46,462 bases of DNA from Lachnospiraceae bacterium (GTDB lineage Bacteria; Bacillota; Clostridia; Lachnospirales; Lachnospiraceae), in the NCBI GenBank assembly GCA_009774615.1, contig VSOC01000019.1, positions 1 through 46,462 on the forward strand, written 5' to 3'. The notes under the pieces are model-generated. The model had not been told where the DNA came from, did no database searches, and saw nothing but the letters and a program-made list of their open reading frames with translations. Positions 14,754 to 23,345 of this stretch are shown here, piece by piece (the stretch's first letter is position 1; every line of letters starts with the position of its first letter). The position numbers were made by a program, and so were the translations under genes.

Positions 14754-16721
14754 GTGAGTATTTTGAATTTACAGCCATTTTATGATTTAAGAGAACGGCT
14801 TTTGGTTTCTGCAGCAGCAGGAACGCAGTTTGTGCAGGAAGATTTCCGTCTGCGGGAAGCCGTAAAAAAGATGGAAGTTTTTGCTAAAGCTTCTCCCGTA
14901 TTTGCCAGGATGAGCCAGATGTTAGCACAGCTTTTGGACGGGGAAAAGGAAAAAAAGACGGAAACCCTTTTGGATGTCTTAGGGCTTTTGGATGCATTTT
15001 TAACAACGCAGGGGGTCAGCCAGATGGAAGGAAACCTTCTGCCCGCAGTTGAGGAAGGAAGGGCGGGGCTGCCGCTTGGCGATGAACAGTCTTCTTATCA
15101 GGAAATTCCTTACAGCCGCTTACAGCCCATCAAGTGGGCGCTCACCGAAACCGGAAGCAGCCGCCAGTCAACCCTGGAGGAAAATTATAAGCTGCAGCCG
15201 GAACTGTTCATGGATTTTCGTATCTGCCCGCTGATGATTCAGGCCCTGAACGATCCTTACGCGGAAATCGGGGAGATGGTCTGCGGCTGGCTGATTAAGA
15301 TAGGAGAACCGGTAATTCCCCTGTTAAAAGAAGGTTTTAATCCCAAAGGAAAAAAGGAGATGGTGCGCAGGGTAAGGGCAATCAGCGAGATTGCAGGTGC
15401 CGCGGAGAACGATTTTTACTGTGCACAGATTCCGGAGAGCGAAAAAGAAGTGAAAGAGGCTCTGATCCGTGCCCTCCGCTACAGTCAGGAGAATCAGCCC
15501 TTTTTGTTTGAACTGCTGAAAACAGAGAGAGGAAAGATGAAAACAACGGTGCAGTGGGTTTTAGGCTTTATGGAAGGGGAGGAAGTGTCCGGATACTGGA
15601 AAAAGCGTGCTTCGGCGGCTCCTGTCGAAACCGCTGACCTGCTTCGCTATGCCAAAACCTCCTATGCCCCGGCGATCCTTGCCGAAATTGTAAGAACGAA
15701 CGCAGAAGATCTGATCCGGGAGAATGAAGAGCGGGCAAAGCAGAATAAAGAAGAGAAGAAGAGCAAGACCAATAAGCAGGAGGAAGAAAAGCTTAGGGCA
15801 AGGAGTGACCAGTTAGTAAAGCTGATTTACGGCTGCACGGGGAAGACCGGAAGAGAAATCGAAGAGATGCTGGAGTGGGCAGCTGCGCAGGAAGGGTTAA
15901 AGAGCCACTATGTTATATTTGCCACGATGATGGCGGATACGATATTGAAAAACCCGCTCGCCAGTAAGGAAGCAGAGGATTACTGCCGGTTAGCCGAAAG
16001 GTTTTTTGCGCAGTATGGACGGGAGTATGCGCGTCCGGCCTTTGCCGCCAGTCTGCTGATGAAATCATCCGAGGAAACCTACGACCGTTTCAGCGGCAGT
16101 ATAACATCCATGGGCTACAGTATTTTCCGGGTGCTGCAGACGATTCGCTATCAGGAGGATATCGGGTATTTTGTCTACACCGAGGCCGTGCTGGACGACC
16201 GGGGAACGGAGATTATTCCGGAACAAATCCATGTGCTGGAACAGGGACTGGATTTGCGCTGGTATCCGCTGATTATGGAAAACCGGAAACACTGTCCTGA
16301 CGATTATTTTGAAGTGGGAACGTCCTTTCAGGGCGCGAATGCTGTGCTTTACCGGTTGTTCCGCAAGGATATTCCGCAGTTATGCCAGCAGTACGGCGAA
16401 TATTTTTACCATCTGGCCATTACGGCGGAGCCGAATGTCGGCTACACCGAACTTTTAGTGCGCTGCGGCTGGACGAAGTTTGACGGAATCCTGTTCCAGG
16501 CAGCAAAGAAGAATGCCTGGGTGTATCAGCTTCGTATGCTGATCAATGTGCTTCCGATTTCCCGGGAACAGCTGACGAAAGAACTGGAGATGATTCAAAA
16601 ACTGTGGGAGGACGAAAGCCAGAAAAAGACAAAGCCGAGGAATGTTTCTTCTGCTCTGCCGACCGTGAAAAAGTGGCTGGAAATCCTGCACAACGGAGGA
16701 ACGGTTTACGAACTGGTTTAG
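14754..16721 (+). CDS. HEAT-repeat protein of the MoxR/vWA operon
   Basis: A 655-residue, almost entirely helical protein with no signal peptide. HEAT-like repeats are visible around residues 160-240 (ALNDPYAEIGEMVCGWLIKI and GKKEMVRRVRAISEIAG), and a coiled-coil-like charged stretch near 320-345 (ENEERAKQNKEEKKSKTNKQ). It begins 12 nt after the SWIM gene. The GTG at 14754 is very close to AGGAG; a TTG at 14763 has better spacing from GAGGAG and may be the real start. No catalytic motif is seen. In related operons this slot is filled by different large helical proteins, so it is probably a scaffold or substrate adaptor for the ATPase. Confidence 0.75.
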   Translation: MSILNLQPFYDLRERLLVSAAAGTQFVQEDFRLREAVKKMEVFAKASPVFARMSQMLAQLLDGEKEKKTETLLDVLGLLDAFLTTQGVSQMEGNLLPAVEEGRAGLPLGDEQSSYQEIPYSRLQPIKWALTETGSSRQSTLEENYKLQPELFMDFRICPLMIQALNDPYAEIGEMVCGWLIKIGEPVIPLLKEGFNPKGKKEMVRRVRAISEIAGAAENDFYCAQIPESEKEVKEALIRALRYSQENQPFLFELLKTERGKMKTTVQWVLGFMEGEEVSGYWKKRASAAPVETADLLRYAKTSYAPAILAEIVRTNAEDLIRENEERAKQNKEEKKSKTNKQEEEKLRARSDQLVKLIYGCTGKTGREIEEMLEWAAAQEGLKSHYVIFATMMADTILKNPLASKEAEDYCRLAERFFAQYGREYARPAFAASLLMKSSEETYDRFSGSITSMGYSIFRVLQTIRYQEDIGYFVYTEAVLDDRGTEIIPEQIHVLEQGLDLRWYPLIMENRKHCPDDYFEVGTSFQGANAVLYRLFRKDIPQLCQQYGEYFYHLAITAEPNVGYTELLVRCGWTKFDGILFQAAKKNAWVYQLRMLINVLPISREQLTKELEMIQKLWEDESQKKTKPRNVSSALPTVKKWLEILHNGGTVYELV

Positions 16722-16811
16722 TGCTGTTTGAATAGGTTTTTGTATCTTAATCATTCAGAGGAAATATAAGCAGGTAATGAAAAAAGAGGAGTTAAAGAGG
16801 AGTTTTATGCT

Positions 16812-17903
16812 ATGGAAAAAGGACAAAATGTGCTTCGTCTTCCGGCGGAGCAGTTATATCAGGAAGAGATTGATGCATTGATTCAGGCGGAAACCGACGC
16901 CGTTCCCCAGGGATGGAAGATGTCGCCCCGTTCGGTGCTGACCTATATCACGGGAGGAAAAGCGGGAAACACGACGATTAGCCCCAAGTACATCGGTCAT
17001 CAGCGGCTGGTGGAAATTGCGATTGCTACACTGGTTACGGATCGGGCGCTTTTGCTTATCGGAGAACCAGGTACGGCAAAGTCCTGGCTGTCCGAGCATC
17101 TGACGGCGGCGATTAACGGGGACTCCTCCAAGGTTATCCAGGGAACGGCAGGGACGACGGAGGAACAGATCCGCTATTCCTGGAACTATGCCATGCTGAT
17201 TGCCGAGGGTCCGTCGAACCAGGCTTTAATTAAAAGTCCGCTCTACCGCGCCATGGAAACCGGGACGATTGCCCGGGTGGAGGAGATTTCCCGCTGCGCG
17301 TCCGAGGTTCAGGACGCCATGATTTCGATTTTATCCGAGAAGCGGATTTCCGTGCCGGAGCTGGGCGTGGAGGTGCCCGCACAGAAGGGCTTCTCCGTAA
17401 TTGCCACGGCAAATACCCGGGATAAAGGGGTGAATGAGATGTCAGCAGCCTTGAAGCGTCGTTTTAATATTGTGGTTCTTCCCTCGCCGGAAAACATCCA
17501 GGAAGAAATGGATATTGTAAAATCCAGGGTAGCGCAGCTTTCGGCCAGCCTCGACTTAAATGCCCGGCTTCCCGAGGAAGAGGTTATCGAGAAGGTCTGC
17601 ACAATCTTTCGGGAACTTCGCCGCGGCGTGACTCTGGACGGAAAGCAGAAGCTGAAAACACCGGGAGGCGTTCTTTCGACCGCCGAGGCGATTTCCCTTT
17701 TAACCAACAGCATGGCTTTAGCCGGAAGCTTTGGCAACGGGGAGATTACCGATTATGATTTAGCCGCGGGTCTTCAGGGTGCCGTGGTTAAGGAAGAGGT
17801 CAAGGACGGGAAGGTCTGGGAAGAGTATCTGGAAAACATCATGAAAAAACGCGGTTCAAAATGGGTCGGTTTATATAAGGAGTGTAGGGAATTAAATGGC
17901 TGA
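16812..17903 (+). CDS. MoxR-family AAA+ ATPase (YehL-like)
   Basis: A 363-residue AAA+ ATPase of the MoxR clade. Walker A is GEPGTAKS at 84-91, the Walker B-like strand is IARVEEIS at 153-160, sensor 1 is ATANTRD at 198-204 and the arginine finger is in LKRRFN at 214-219. MoxR ATPases act as hexameric chaperones with vWA proteins, and a vWA gene lies two genes downstream. Walker B reads EE where DE is usual. GAGGAG lies about 9 nt before the ATG. The 3' end overlaps the next gene by 8 nt. E. coli YehL is the nearest named relative by operon. Confidence 0.9.
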   Translation: MEKGQNVLRLPAEQLYQEEIDALIQAETDAVPQGWKMSPRSVLTYITGGKAGNTTISPKYIGHQRLVEIAIATLVTDRALLLIGEPGTAKSWLSEHLTAAINGDSSKVIQGTAGTTEEQIRYSWNYAMLIAEGPSNQALIKSPLYRAMETGTIARVEEISRCASEVQDAMISILSEKRISVPELGVEVPAQKGFSVIATANTRDKGVNEMSAALKRRFNIVVLPSPENIQEEMDIVKSRVAQLSASLDLNARLPEEEVIEKVCTIFRELRRGVTLDGKQKLKTPGGVLSTAEAISLLTNSMALAGSFGNGEITDYDLAAGLQGAVVKEEVKDGKVWEEYLENIMKKRGSKWVGLYKECRELNG

Positions 17904-20322
17904 TAAAAAAAAGGCAAATATTTTTGGTATTCGCCACCTGTCACCGGCAGGAGCCTTTTATGTAAGAGAATTTCTCGATCGGATTAAGCCGGAACTGGTG
18001 CTTATCGAAGGACCCTCCGATTTTGACGATATGCTTATGCCTCTGACTGCGCCCAAGGTAAAGCCGCCGGTTGCCATCATGGCCTATACGAAGGAGGCTC
18101 CGGTCAGGACGATCCTCTATCCCTTTGCCGTCTATTCCCCGGAATACCAGGCCGCACTCTGGGCCAGGGAAAATCACTGTCCCTGCCGTTTTATGGATCT
18201 GCCTTCCGGGGTAATCCTTGCTCTGGAAGAAGCCGAGAGGGAAGAAGAACTGCAGAGGATGGCCGCCAGGTTCGAAGAGGAGGAAAACGAAGAGCCAGAG
18301 GCAGCTTCTGAACATGCACAGGAGGAAGAAGAATCCGAAGAAAGCGATGAAGAACCGGCATTGCCGGATTTATACGAACGTCTGGATCGGGTATCCGGTG
18401 AGGACAGCCACGAAACTTTCTGGGAGCATGTGCTGGAACAGGCGGAGAATGAAGAGGCTTACCGGAAGGGCGCTGCATTATTCGGCGAAAATATCCGCAG
18501 TCTGTCCGAAAATCCCTGCGGGGATTCAGCAGAGAGCTTAGGGGGACAGGGGGCGAAAAAACGTACCTCGGCGAAAGAAGCATTGACGGCGAGAACAAAC
18601 CGCAACCATCTTCGGGAAGCCTATATGAAGAGAAAGATCCAGGAAGCGGTGGACTCCGGGATTTCTCCGGAAAAGATTGCGGCGATAACCGGAGCCTACC
18701 ATGTGAAGGGGCTTGAAGAGGGAAAGGCCCTGACGGATAAGGAGATAAAGGCTCTTCCGTGTATGGAGTCCTTGCAGACGCTTATGCCCTATTCTTACTA
18801 TCGGCTGTCGATGCGTGCCGGATATGGGGCAGGAAACCAGGCACCGGCTTACTATGAACTTTTGTGGAAGGGCTTTTGCAGAAACCGGCCGGAGTATGCC
18901 GTTTACCAGTATGTTATCCGCATGGCAGCCTTTCTCAGAAAATCCGGGAATCCGGTTTCTACGGCTTCCGTTATCGAAAGCGTCCGGCTTTCGGCGGCTT
19001 TATCGCAGCTTCACGGCTATCAGATTCCTTCGTTAAGGGATTTGCGGGACGGGGCGACGACCTGTATCGGTCACGGCGAATTTTCACAGATTGCTCTGGG
19101 CGCAGCCGATACGGAAACCGGAACGAAGATTGGTTCCCTTCCCGAGGGGATGAGCCAGACGTCCATTCAAAATGATTTTTACCAAAAACTGGAAGAACTT
19201 CGTCTTACCAAATACCGATCGGTTATTGCCCAGGACTTGCCGCTGGATCTGCGGGAAAAGCTGAATGTTAAGTCCAGAAAATCGGCGTTTATGGATTTAA
19301 ACCGTTCTTTTTTCCTGCATCAGCTTCGTATACTTGGAATTAACTTTGCAAAGCAAATCCACAGCAGTCAGGAAAAGGCAACTTGGGCAGAGTACTGGCA
19401 GCTTCAGTGGAGTCCGGAATCGGAAATCCAGCTGGTGGAATCCGTGTTAAAAGGGGATACGGTAGAACAGGCCGCTTCCTTTGTGCTGAAGGAACAGGCG
19501 GAGAGCAGCGAGAAGATCAGCCAGGTTGCCCATATGATCGAAGAAGCTTACTGCTGCGGTATGCCAAAAGCAGCTCAGTACGGCACCGAAACTCTGCAGG
19601 GAATGGCCGTGGAAGCTGCTTCAATCGAAGAAATCGGTCAGGCGGCGGAAAGTCTTTCGCTATCGGTAAGCTACGGGGATATCCGCCATCAGGACGCCCG
19701 TCCGCTGATTCCCGTGCTGGAACAGCTTTTCCTCCGGGCCTGTCTGATTCTGCCGGAAAGCTGTTCCTGCGATGACGACGGGGCAAAAAACGTTATCGTC
19801 GGCATCGAAGCATTAAACCGCCTGGTGCGGGATCAGGATTTTATCGACGAAGAGCGCTGGATTGCAGCATTGATGGAAGTTGCCCGACGTGACGATTTGA
19901 ATACAAAACTTTCCGGGCTTGCCGCTGCGGTTCTTCTGGAGTGGGGGCGGCTGGATAACGAAACGCTGGGCACGGAAGTTGAGCGCCGTCTTTCCCGCGG
20001 TATGCCCGCCGAACTTGGCGCAGGCTGGTTTGAAGGTCTGGCGATGAAGAATCATTTTGCGCTGATTGCCCGGATGTCTTTGTGGGAAAAACTCAGCGAA
20101 TATATTGATACCCTGGACGATGAGGATTTTAAGCGGGCCGTTGTGTTTCTGCGCAGAGCCTTTGCCGATTTTACTTCCGGGGAAAAAGACAGCATTGCCG
20201 AAAATCTGGGTGAACTGTGGAAGGTCAACCCGCAGCAGGTCAGCGAGATTTTAAATGCCGACCTCACCGCGGAGGAGATGGATTTTGTGGCAGATTTGGG
20301 CGATTTTGACTTTGATTTATAG
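17896..20322 (+). CDS. DUF5682 family protein (YehM-like)
   Basis: An 808-residue protein whose N-terminus FGIRHLSPAGAFYVREFL (residues 9-26), followed by PELVLIEGPSDFDD, is the signature of DUF5682, the family of E. coli YehM. A strongly acidic low-complexity segment lies at about 108-155. A second conserved block near 255-265 reads KIAAITGAYHVKGL; together with the N-terminal block this recalls the ChaN/TraB/EreA-like hydrolase fold, but that is inference. The C-terminal 300 residues are helical. It overlaps the ATPase gene by 8 nt and is 11 nt from the vWA gene's start, so the three proteins are made together, probably as a complex. Biochemical activity is unknown. Confidence 0.85.
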   Translation: MADKKKANIFGIRHLSPAGAFYVREFLDRIKPELVLIEGPSDFDDMLMPLTAPKVKPPVAIMAYTKEAPVRTILYPFAVYSPEYQAALWARENHCPCRFMDLPSGVILALEEAEREEELQRMAARFEEEENEEPEAASEHAQEEEESEESDEEPALPDLYERLDRVSGEDSHETFWEHVLEQAENEEAYRKGAALFGENIRSLSENPCGDSAESLGGQGAKKRTSAKEALTARTNRNHLREAYMKRKIQEAVDSGISPEKIAAITGAYHVKGLEEGKALTDKEIKALPCMESLQTLMPYSYYRLSMRAGYGAGNQAPAYYELLWKGFCRNRPEYAVYQYVIRMAAFLRKSGNPVSTASVIESVRLSAALSQLHGYQIPSLRDLRDGATTCIGHGEFSQIALGAADTETGTKIGSLPEGMSQTSIQNDFYQKLEELRLTKYRSVIAQDLPLDLREKLNVKSRKSAFMDLNRSFFLHQLRILGINFAKQIHSSQEKATWAEYWQLQWSPESEIQLVESVLKGDTVEQAASFVLKEQAESSEKISQVAHMIEEAYCCGMPKAAQYGTETLQGMAVEAASIEEIGQAAESLSLSVSYGDIRHQDARPLIPVLEQLFLRACLILPESCSCDDDGAKNVIVGIEALNRLVRDQDFIDEERWIAALMEVARRDDLNTKLSGLAAAVLLEWGRLDNETLGTEVERRLSRGMPAELGAGWFEGLAMKNHFALIARMSLWEKLSEYIDTLDDEDFKRAVVFLRRAFADFTSGEKDSIAENLGELWKVNPQQVSEILNADLTAEEMDFVADLGDFDFDL

Positions 20323-20333
20323 GAGAAATGTTC

Positions 20334-21539
20334 ATGGAAACAGCAGAGCGATTAAAACGATGGCGGCTGATCCTCGGTGCAGAAAGCGAAGATCGTTTTT
20401 CTAAGATGCAGGGTTCGGACGGGGGCGGTCTGGGACTGAGCGCCGAAGAACTGATGATGGATCAGGCGCTGGCTGCCATTTACAACCAGACATCGAGCGG
20501 CGGCTTTGGCAATGGGCCGGGCGGCAGAGGGGCCGGACGCGGACCGTCCAATCCGCAGATTACCCGGTGGCTGGGCGATGTGCGAACCTTATTTGAACAG
20601 GATATGATTAAAATTATCCAGGCGGACGCGGTGGAGCGCTGCGGGTTAAAGCAGCTTCTTTTAGAACCGGAGATGTTAGAGCAGATGGAACCCGATGTAG
20701 GGATGGCAAGCACGATCTTAATGTTAAAAGATCAGATTCCCAAGGCTTCCAAAGAAAGTGTGCGAGGGTTTATAAGAAAGATTGTCGAAGAGTTAAACAG
20801 GCTTCTGGCTGACGATATCCGCCGGGCCGTTACCGCCGCCATTAACCGCCGCCAGCACTCCCCGATCCCTTCGGCCTCTGCACTGGATTTTGACAATACG
20901 ATTAAAAACGGGCTGAAAAATTACAATCCCCAGTTAAAGAAGATTATTCCGGATCATTATTATTTCTTTGACCGGACAACCACCTCCGCAGCGAATAAAT
21001 ACACGATTATCCTGGATGTGGATCAGAGCGGTTCTATGGGGGAATCTGTGATTTACTCCTCGGTTATCAGCTGTGTGCTGGCCAGCATGGCTTCGCTAAA
21101 GACCAGGATCGTTGCTTTTGATACGAAGGTGGTTGATTTAACGGAAAAATGCGACGATCCGGTGGATCTCCTCTTTGGGTTTCAGTTAGGCGGCGGGACG
21201 GATATTAATCAGTCCGTTGCCTACTGCCAGCAGTTTATTGAAAAACCCCAGAAGACTCTGTTCTTTTTGGTCAGCGATTTGTACGAGGGCGGAAACCGGG
21301 CAGCCCTCCTTCGCCGTATGGAAGAGATGAAGGCTTCCGGCGTCCAGGTGGTCAGCCTGCTGGCGATTGCCGACGGCGGAAGGCCCTATTACGATACAAC
21401 GGTTGCCGGGAGGCTGGCAGCCCTGGGAATTCCGTGTTTTGCCTGCAATCCGCAGATGCTCCCGGAACTCTTAAAGCGGACGCTGAAAGGCGAAGACTTA
21501 ACCCAGTTCCAGAAAGAACTGGAAAAGGGAAATAAATAG
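20334..21539 (+). CDS. vWA domain protein, CoxE/YehP-like
   Basis: A 401-residue protein with a C-terminal von Willebrand A domain (about residues 220-390). The metal-ion-dependent adhesion site is intact: DQSGSMG (D-x-S-x-S, Asp230, Ser232, Ser234) and a later GGGTDI threonine. A Gly-rich linker lies at about 56-72. CoxE-type vWA proteins are the usual partners of MoxR ATPases in metal insertion or complex remodelling. An ATG at 20328 is only 2 nt after AGGAG, whereas the ATG at 20334 is 8 nt away, so the latter is chosen. It is the last gene of the five-gene set and is followed 8 nt later by ysxC. Confidence 0.88.
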   Translation: METAERLKRWRLILGAESEDRFSKMQGSDGGGLGLSAEELMMDQALAAIYNQTSSGGFGNGPGGRGAGRGPSNPQITRWLGDVRTLFEQDMIKIIQADAVERCGLKQLLLEPEMLEQMEPDVGMASTILMLKDQIPKASKESVRGFIRKIVEELNRLLADDIRRAVTAAINRRQHSPIPSASALDFDNTIKNGLKNYNPQLKKIIPDHYYFFDRTTTSAANKYTIILDVDQSGSMGESVIYSSVISCVLASMASLKTRIVAFDTKVVDLTEKCDDPVDLLFGFQLGGGTDINQSVAYCQQFIEKPQKTLFFLVSDLYEGGNRAALLRRMEEMKASGVQVVSLLAIADGGRPYYDTTVAGRLAALGIPCFACNPQMLPELLKRTLKGEDLTQFQKELEKGNK

Positions 21540-21547
21540 GAGAATTG

Positions 21548-22135
21548 ATGGTGATTATCAAAAAAGCCGAACTAGAAACCGTTTGCGGCATAACCAGCAA
21601 GCTTCCGGAACATATTCTTCCGGAATATGCATTTGCCGGAAAATCCAATGTAGGGAAGTCCTCCCTGATTAATGCACTGATGAACCGAAAATCCCTGGCC
21701 AGGACATCTTCCCAGCCGGGGAAGACACAGACCATAAACTTTTATAATATTAATGACCAGCTGTACTTTGTCGATCTTCCCGGCTACGGTTACGCCAAGG
21801 TGTCGCTTGAGGCAAAAGCGAAGTGGGGAAAGATGATCGAGCGCTATCTGAAAAAATCATCCGTCTTAAAGCGGGTTTTCCTCCTGGTTGATATCCGCCA
21901 CGAACCGTCGGAAAACGATAAGACGATGTATGACTGGATTATCTACCAGGGCTATCAGCCGGTAGTGATTGCGACAAAACTGGATAAATTAAAGCGCAGC
22001 CAGGTAGCCAGGCAGGTGAAAATCCTGCGCGAAGGACTGGGCATGGCAAAAGAAGATGTGCTGATTCCGTTCTCCGCAGAAACCAAGCAGGGAAGGGAAG
22101 AGATCTGGAAGCTGATGGAAGAGGAGAATAAATAA
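21548..22135 (+). CDS. ysxC: Ribosome biogenesis GTPase YsxC/EngB
   Basis: A 195-residue TRAFAC-class GTPase required for late assembly of the 50S ribosomal subunit. G1 is GKSNVGKS at 31-38, the G2 region SSQPGKTQTINFY follows, G3 is DLPGYGYAKV, G4 is TKLDK and G5 is FSAETKQG. The size is normal for EngB. The ATG at 21548 has AGGAG 5-6 nt upstream, and the preceding in-frame TTG is less likely. It directly follows the vWA gene and is probably read from the same transcript, which links an essential housekeeping gene to an accessory-looking operon. The usual lon neighbour is absent. Confidence 0.95.
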   Translation: MVIIKKAELETVCGITSKLPEHILPEYAFAGKSNVGKSSLINALMNRKSLARTSSQPGKTQTINFYNINDQLYFVDLPGYGYAKVSLEAKAKWGKMIERYLKKSSVLKRVFLLVDIRHEPSENDKTMYDWIIYQGYQPVVIATKLDKLKRSQVARQVKILREGLGMAKEDVLIPFSAETKQGREEIWKLMEEENK

Positions 22136-22193
22136 GAGGGAAGAATGGTTGTTGCTGTTCATACATTTACAACAATGGATAGCTTTCCCTCTT
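22134..22193. terminator. Stem-loop between convergent genes
   Basis: AAGAGGGAA (22134-22142) pairs with TTCCCTCTT (22185-22193), with an inner TTGTTG/CAACAA stem. There is no strong U-tract, so termination efficiency is uncertain. The left arm includes the ysxC stop codon. Confidence 0.55.
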
Positions 22194-22204
22194 AGTCCTC
22201 ATTA

Positions 22205-22444
22205 TTATTCCTCTTCCTTGATAAACGGAGATGGTGCATTTGTTCCCATCTCCCAGAGTTTTATGCGGACATAGGCTTTTACCGCCCGGATAATTAAAGC
22301 AACCAGAAATACCGGAAAAACTACCATAATATAGAACCGGCGTTTCCAGTGTTTTCGGCGCTTGTTCCACTTGTCGATATTAAACTGCACAGTGTAAATG
22401 GCTCCTTCTAACGGAGATAACTCCTTTTTCTTTTTTCTTGACAT
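22205..22444 (-). CDS. Small single-pass membrane protein
   Basis: A 79-residue protein with a very basic N-terminus (MSRKKKKELS and KWNKRRKHWKRRF), one hydrophobic helix at about 38-53 (YIMVVFPVFLVALIIRAV) and a short charged tail. AAGGGGG precedes the ATG at the right distance. The positive charges before the helix predict a cytoplasmic N-terminus. The family is not recognised. It lies downstream of the DUF4364 gene on the same strand, separated by a region carrying a tandem repeat. Confidence 0.68.
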   Translation of the reverse strand: MSRKKKKELSPLEGAIYTVQFNIDKWNKRRKHWKRRFYIMVVFPVFLVALIIRAVKAYVRIKLWEMGTNAPSPFIKEEE

Positions 22445-22492
22445 CTTTACCCCCTTGTTTGTCCGACGGCGGTCGAAATTTCGGCTTTTTTG

Positions 22493-22564
22493 CCCCGGTA
22501 TGTTTCTGTTTTTTGTCCCCGGTATGTTTCTGTTTTTTGTCCCCGGTATGTTTCTGTTTTTTGT
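22493..22564. repeat. 24-bp tandem repeat, three perfect units, intergenic
   Basis: Units at 22493-22516, 22517-22540 and 22541-22564 are identical; each begins CCCCGGTATG and ends in a T-rich stretch, and a diverged partial unit follows. The array lies between two minus-strand genes. A minus-strand frame through it would read GQKTETYR repeats, but that frame starts inside the DUF4364 gene and has no ribosome site. Confidence 0.92.
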
Positions 22565-22577
22565 CCCTGATATTCTT

Positions 22578-23111
22578 CTAGTCCTTTTCGTCCCCGCACA
22601 TCAGCGTTCTCATGGCAAAAGCGTAGATTTCCTGGCTTTTTCTCCGCCACTTGCTGCACATATGTTCTGCCTGCTGCTTGTCCGGCACAGCCAGGTTCAG
22701 TTCGATTAACGGGGTCTTTCCCTCCCGAACCTCACAGTGAACGATAAAATCCTGTCCCGTAGATTTATAAAAATCCGAAATTACGCCGACCTCATCGCGA
22801 AGGCGGAATTTATTTTCTTTTAAATACTTATCCATATCTTCAACAATGGCAGGGGAAATCTTGTTTCCAAAAAAATCCAGAGTATCTAAGCCCTCTTTGG
22901 TGATCTCATAGCGGCTGCTGTTGCGGATCGTTTCTTTTTTTACCAAGCCTGCGTCCAGTAATTCATTCAATGCCTGCTGCAGCGTAAAGTAGGTTGTGTA
23001 ATCATTTTCCAGGAAAAAATTGGAAAGCTGGGCGTTCGTTAAAGGAAAACTTACCTGCTTGAGCATATAGAGATTCATCAGTTTGTATAACGTCATAGGT
23101 TCTGACAGCAT
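22578..23111 (-). CDS. DUF4364 family putative transcriptional regulator
   Basis: A 177-residue protein starting MLSEPMTLYKLMNLYMLKQV. The first ~75 residues form a winged-helix domain (NAQLSNFFLENDYTTYFTLQ, then NELLDAGLVKKE and SRYEITKEGLDTL), followed by a C-terminal alpha/beta domain. This is the DUF4364 layout common in Clostridia and placed near PadR-like regulators. The ribosome site is weak (GGGTAAACG). It is divergent from the 1200-residue gene at 23346 and shares its regulatory region, so it may control that operon; this is positional inference. Confidence 0.85.
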   Translation of the reverse strand: MLSEPMTLYKLMNLYMLKQVSFPLTNAQLSNFFLENDYTTYFTLQQALNELLDAGLVKKETIRNSSRYEITKEGLDTLDFFGNKISPAIVEDMDKYLKENKFRLRDEVGVISDFYKSTGQDFIVHCEVREGKTPLIELNLAVPDKQQAEHMCSKWRRKSQEIYAFAMRTLMCGDEKD

Positions 23112-23230
23112 GATCGTTTACCCGTATTTTCTTAGTTTTCAAACACTGTGGCTTTTTTTGCGAAAAGTGTTCTTTTATACTATACCAACTTAAGTCTTTG
23201 AAATCAAGTGGAAATCATGAAGAAAATGAC

Positions 23231-23310
23231 TTGTTGTGCAGGGCAAAAAAAGATATAATAAAAAAGGTTATGCGATTTAGCGCTTTTAAATTTAGTCTAA
23301 CTATGTTAGA
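23231..23310 (+). promoter_or_regulatory. Promoter region of the Hsp70-like operon with a dyad
   Basis: TTGTTG at 23231-23236 and TATAAT at 23254-23259 with a 17-nt spacer form a plausible sigma-A promoter. Downstream, TCTAAC-TAT-GTTAGA at 23296-23310 is a perfect dyad followed by a second -10-like TATACT. A dimeric repressor site is likely; DUF4364 is the nearest candidate. Confidence 0.6.
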
Positions 23311-23345
23311 ATATACTATTATGGAAAAATCTTGGGTGACGATAG

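Noticed and set aside
22493..22564. CRISPR array
   Set aside because: Repeats are directly adjacent with no spacers; the same holds for the arrays at 1-210 and 45814-45891.
22447..22659. Minus-strand frame with GQKTETYR octapeptide repeats
   Set aside because: It starts inside the DUF4364 gene in another frame, has no ribosome site, and its repeats follow simply from the 24-bp DNA repeat.
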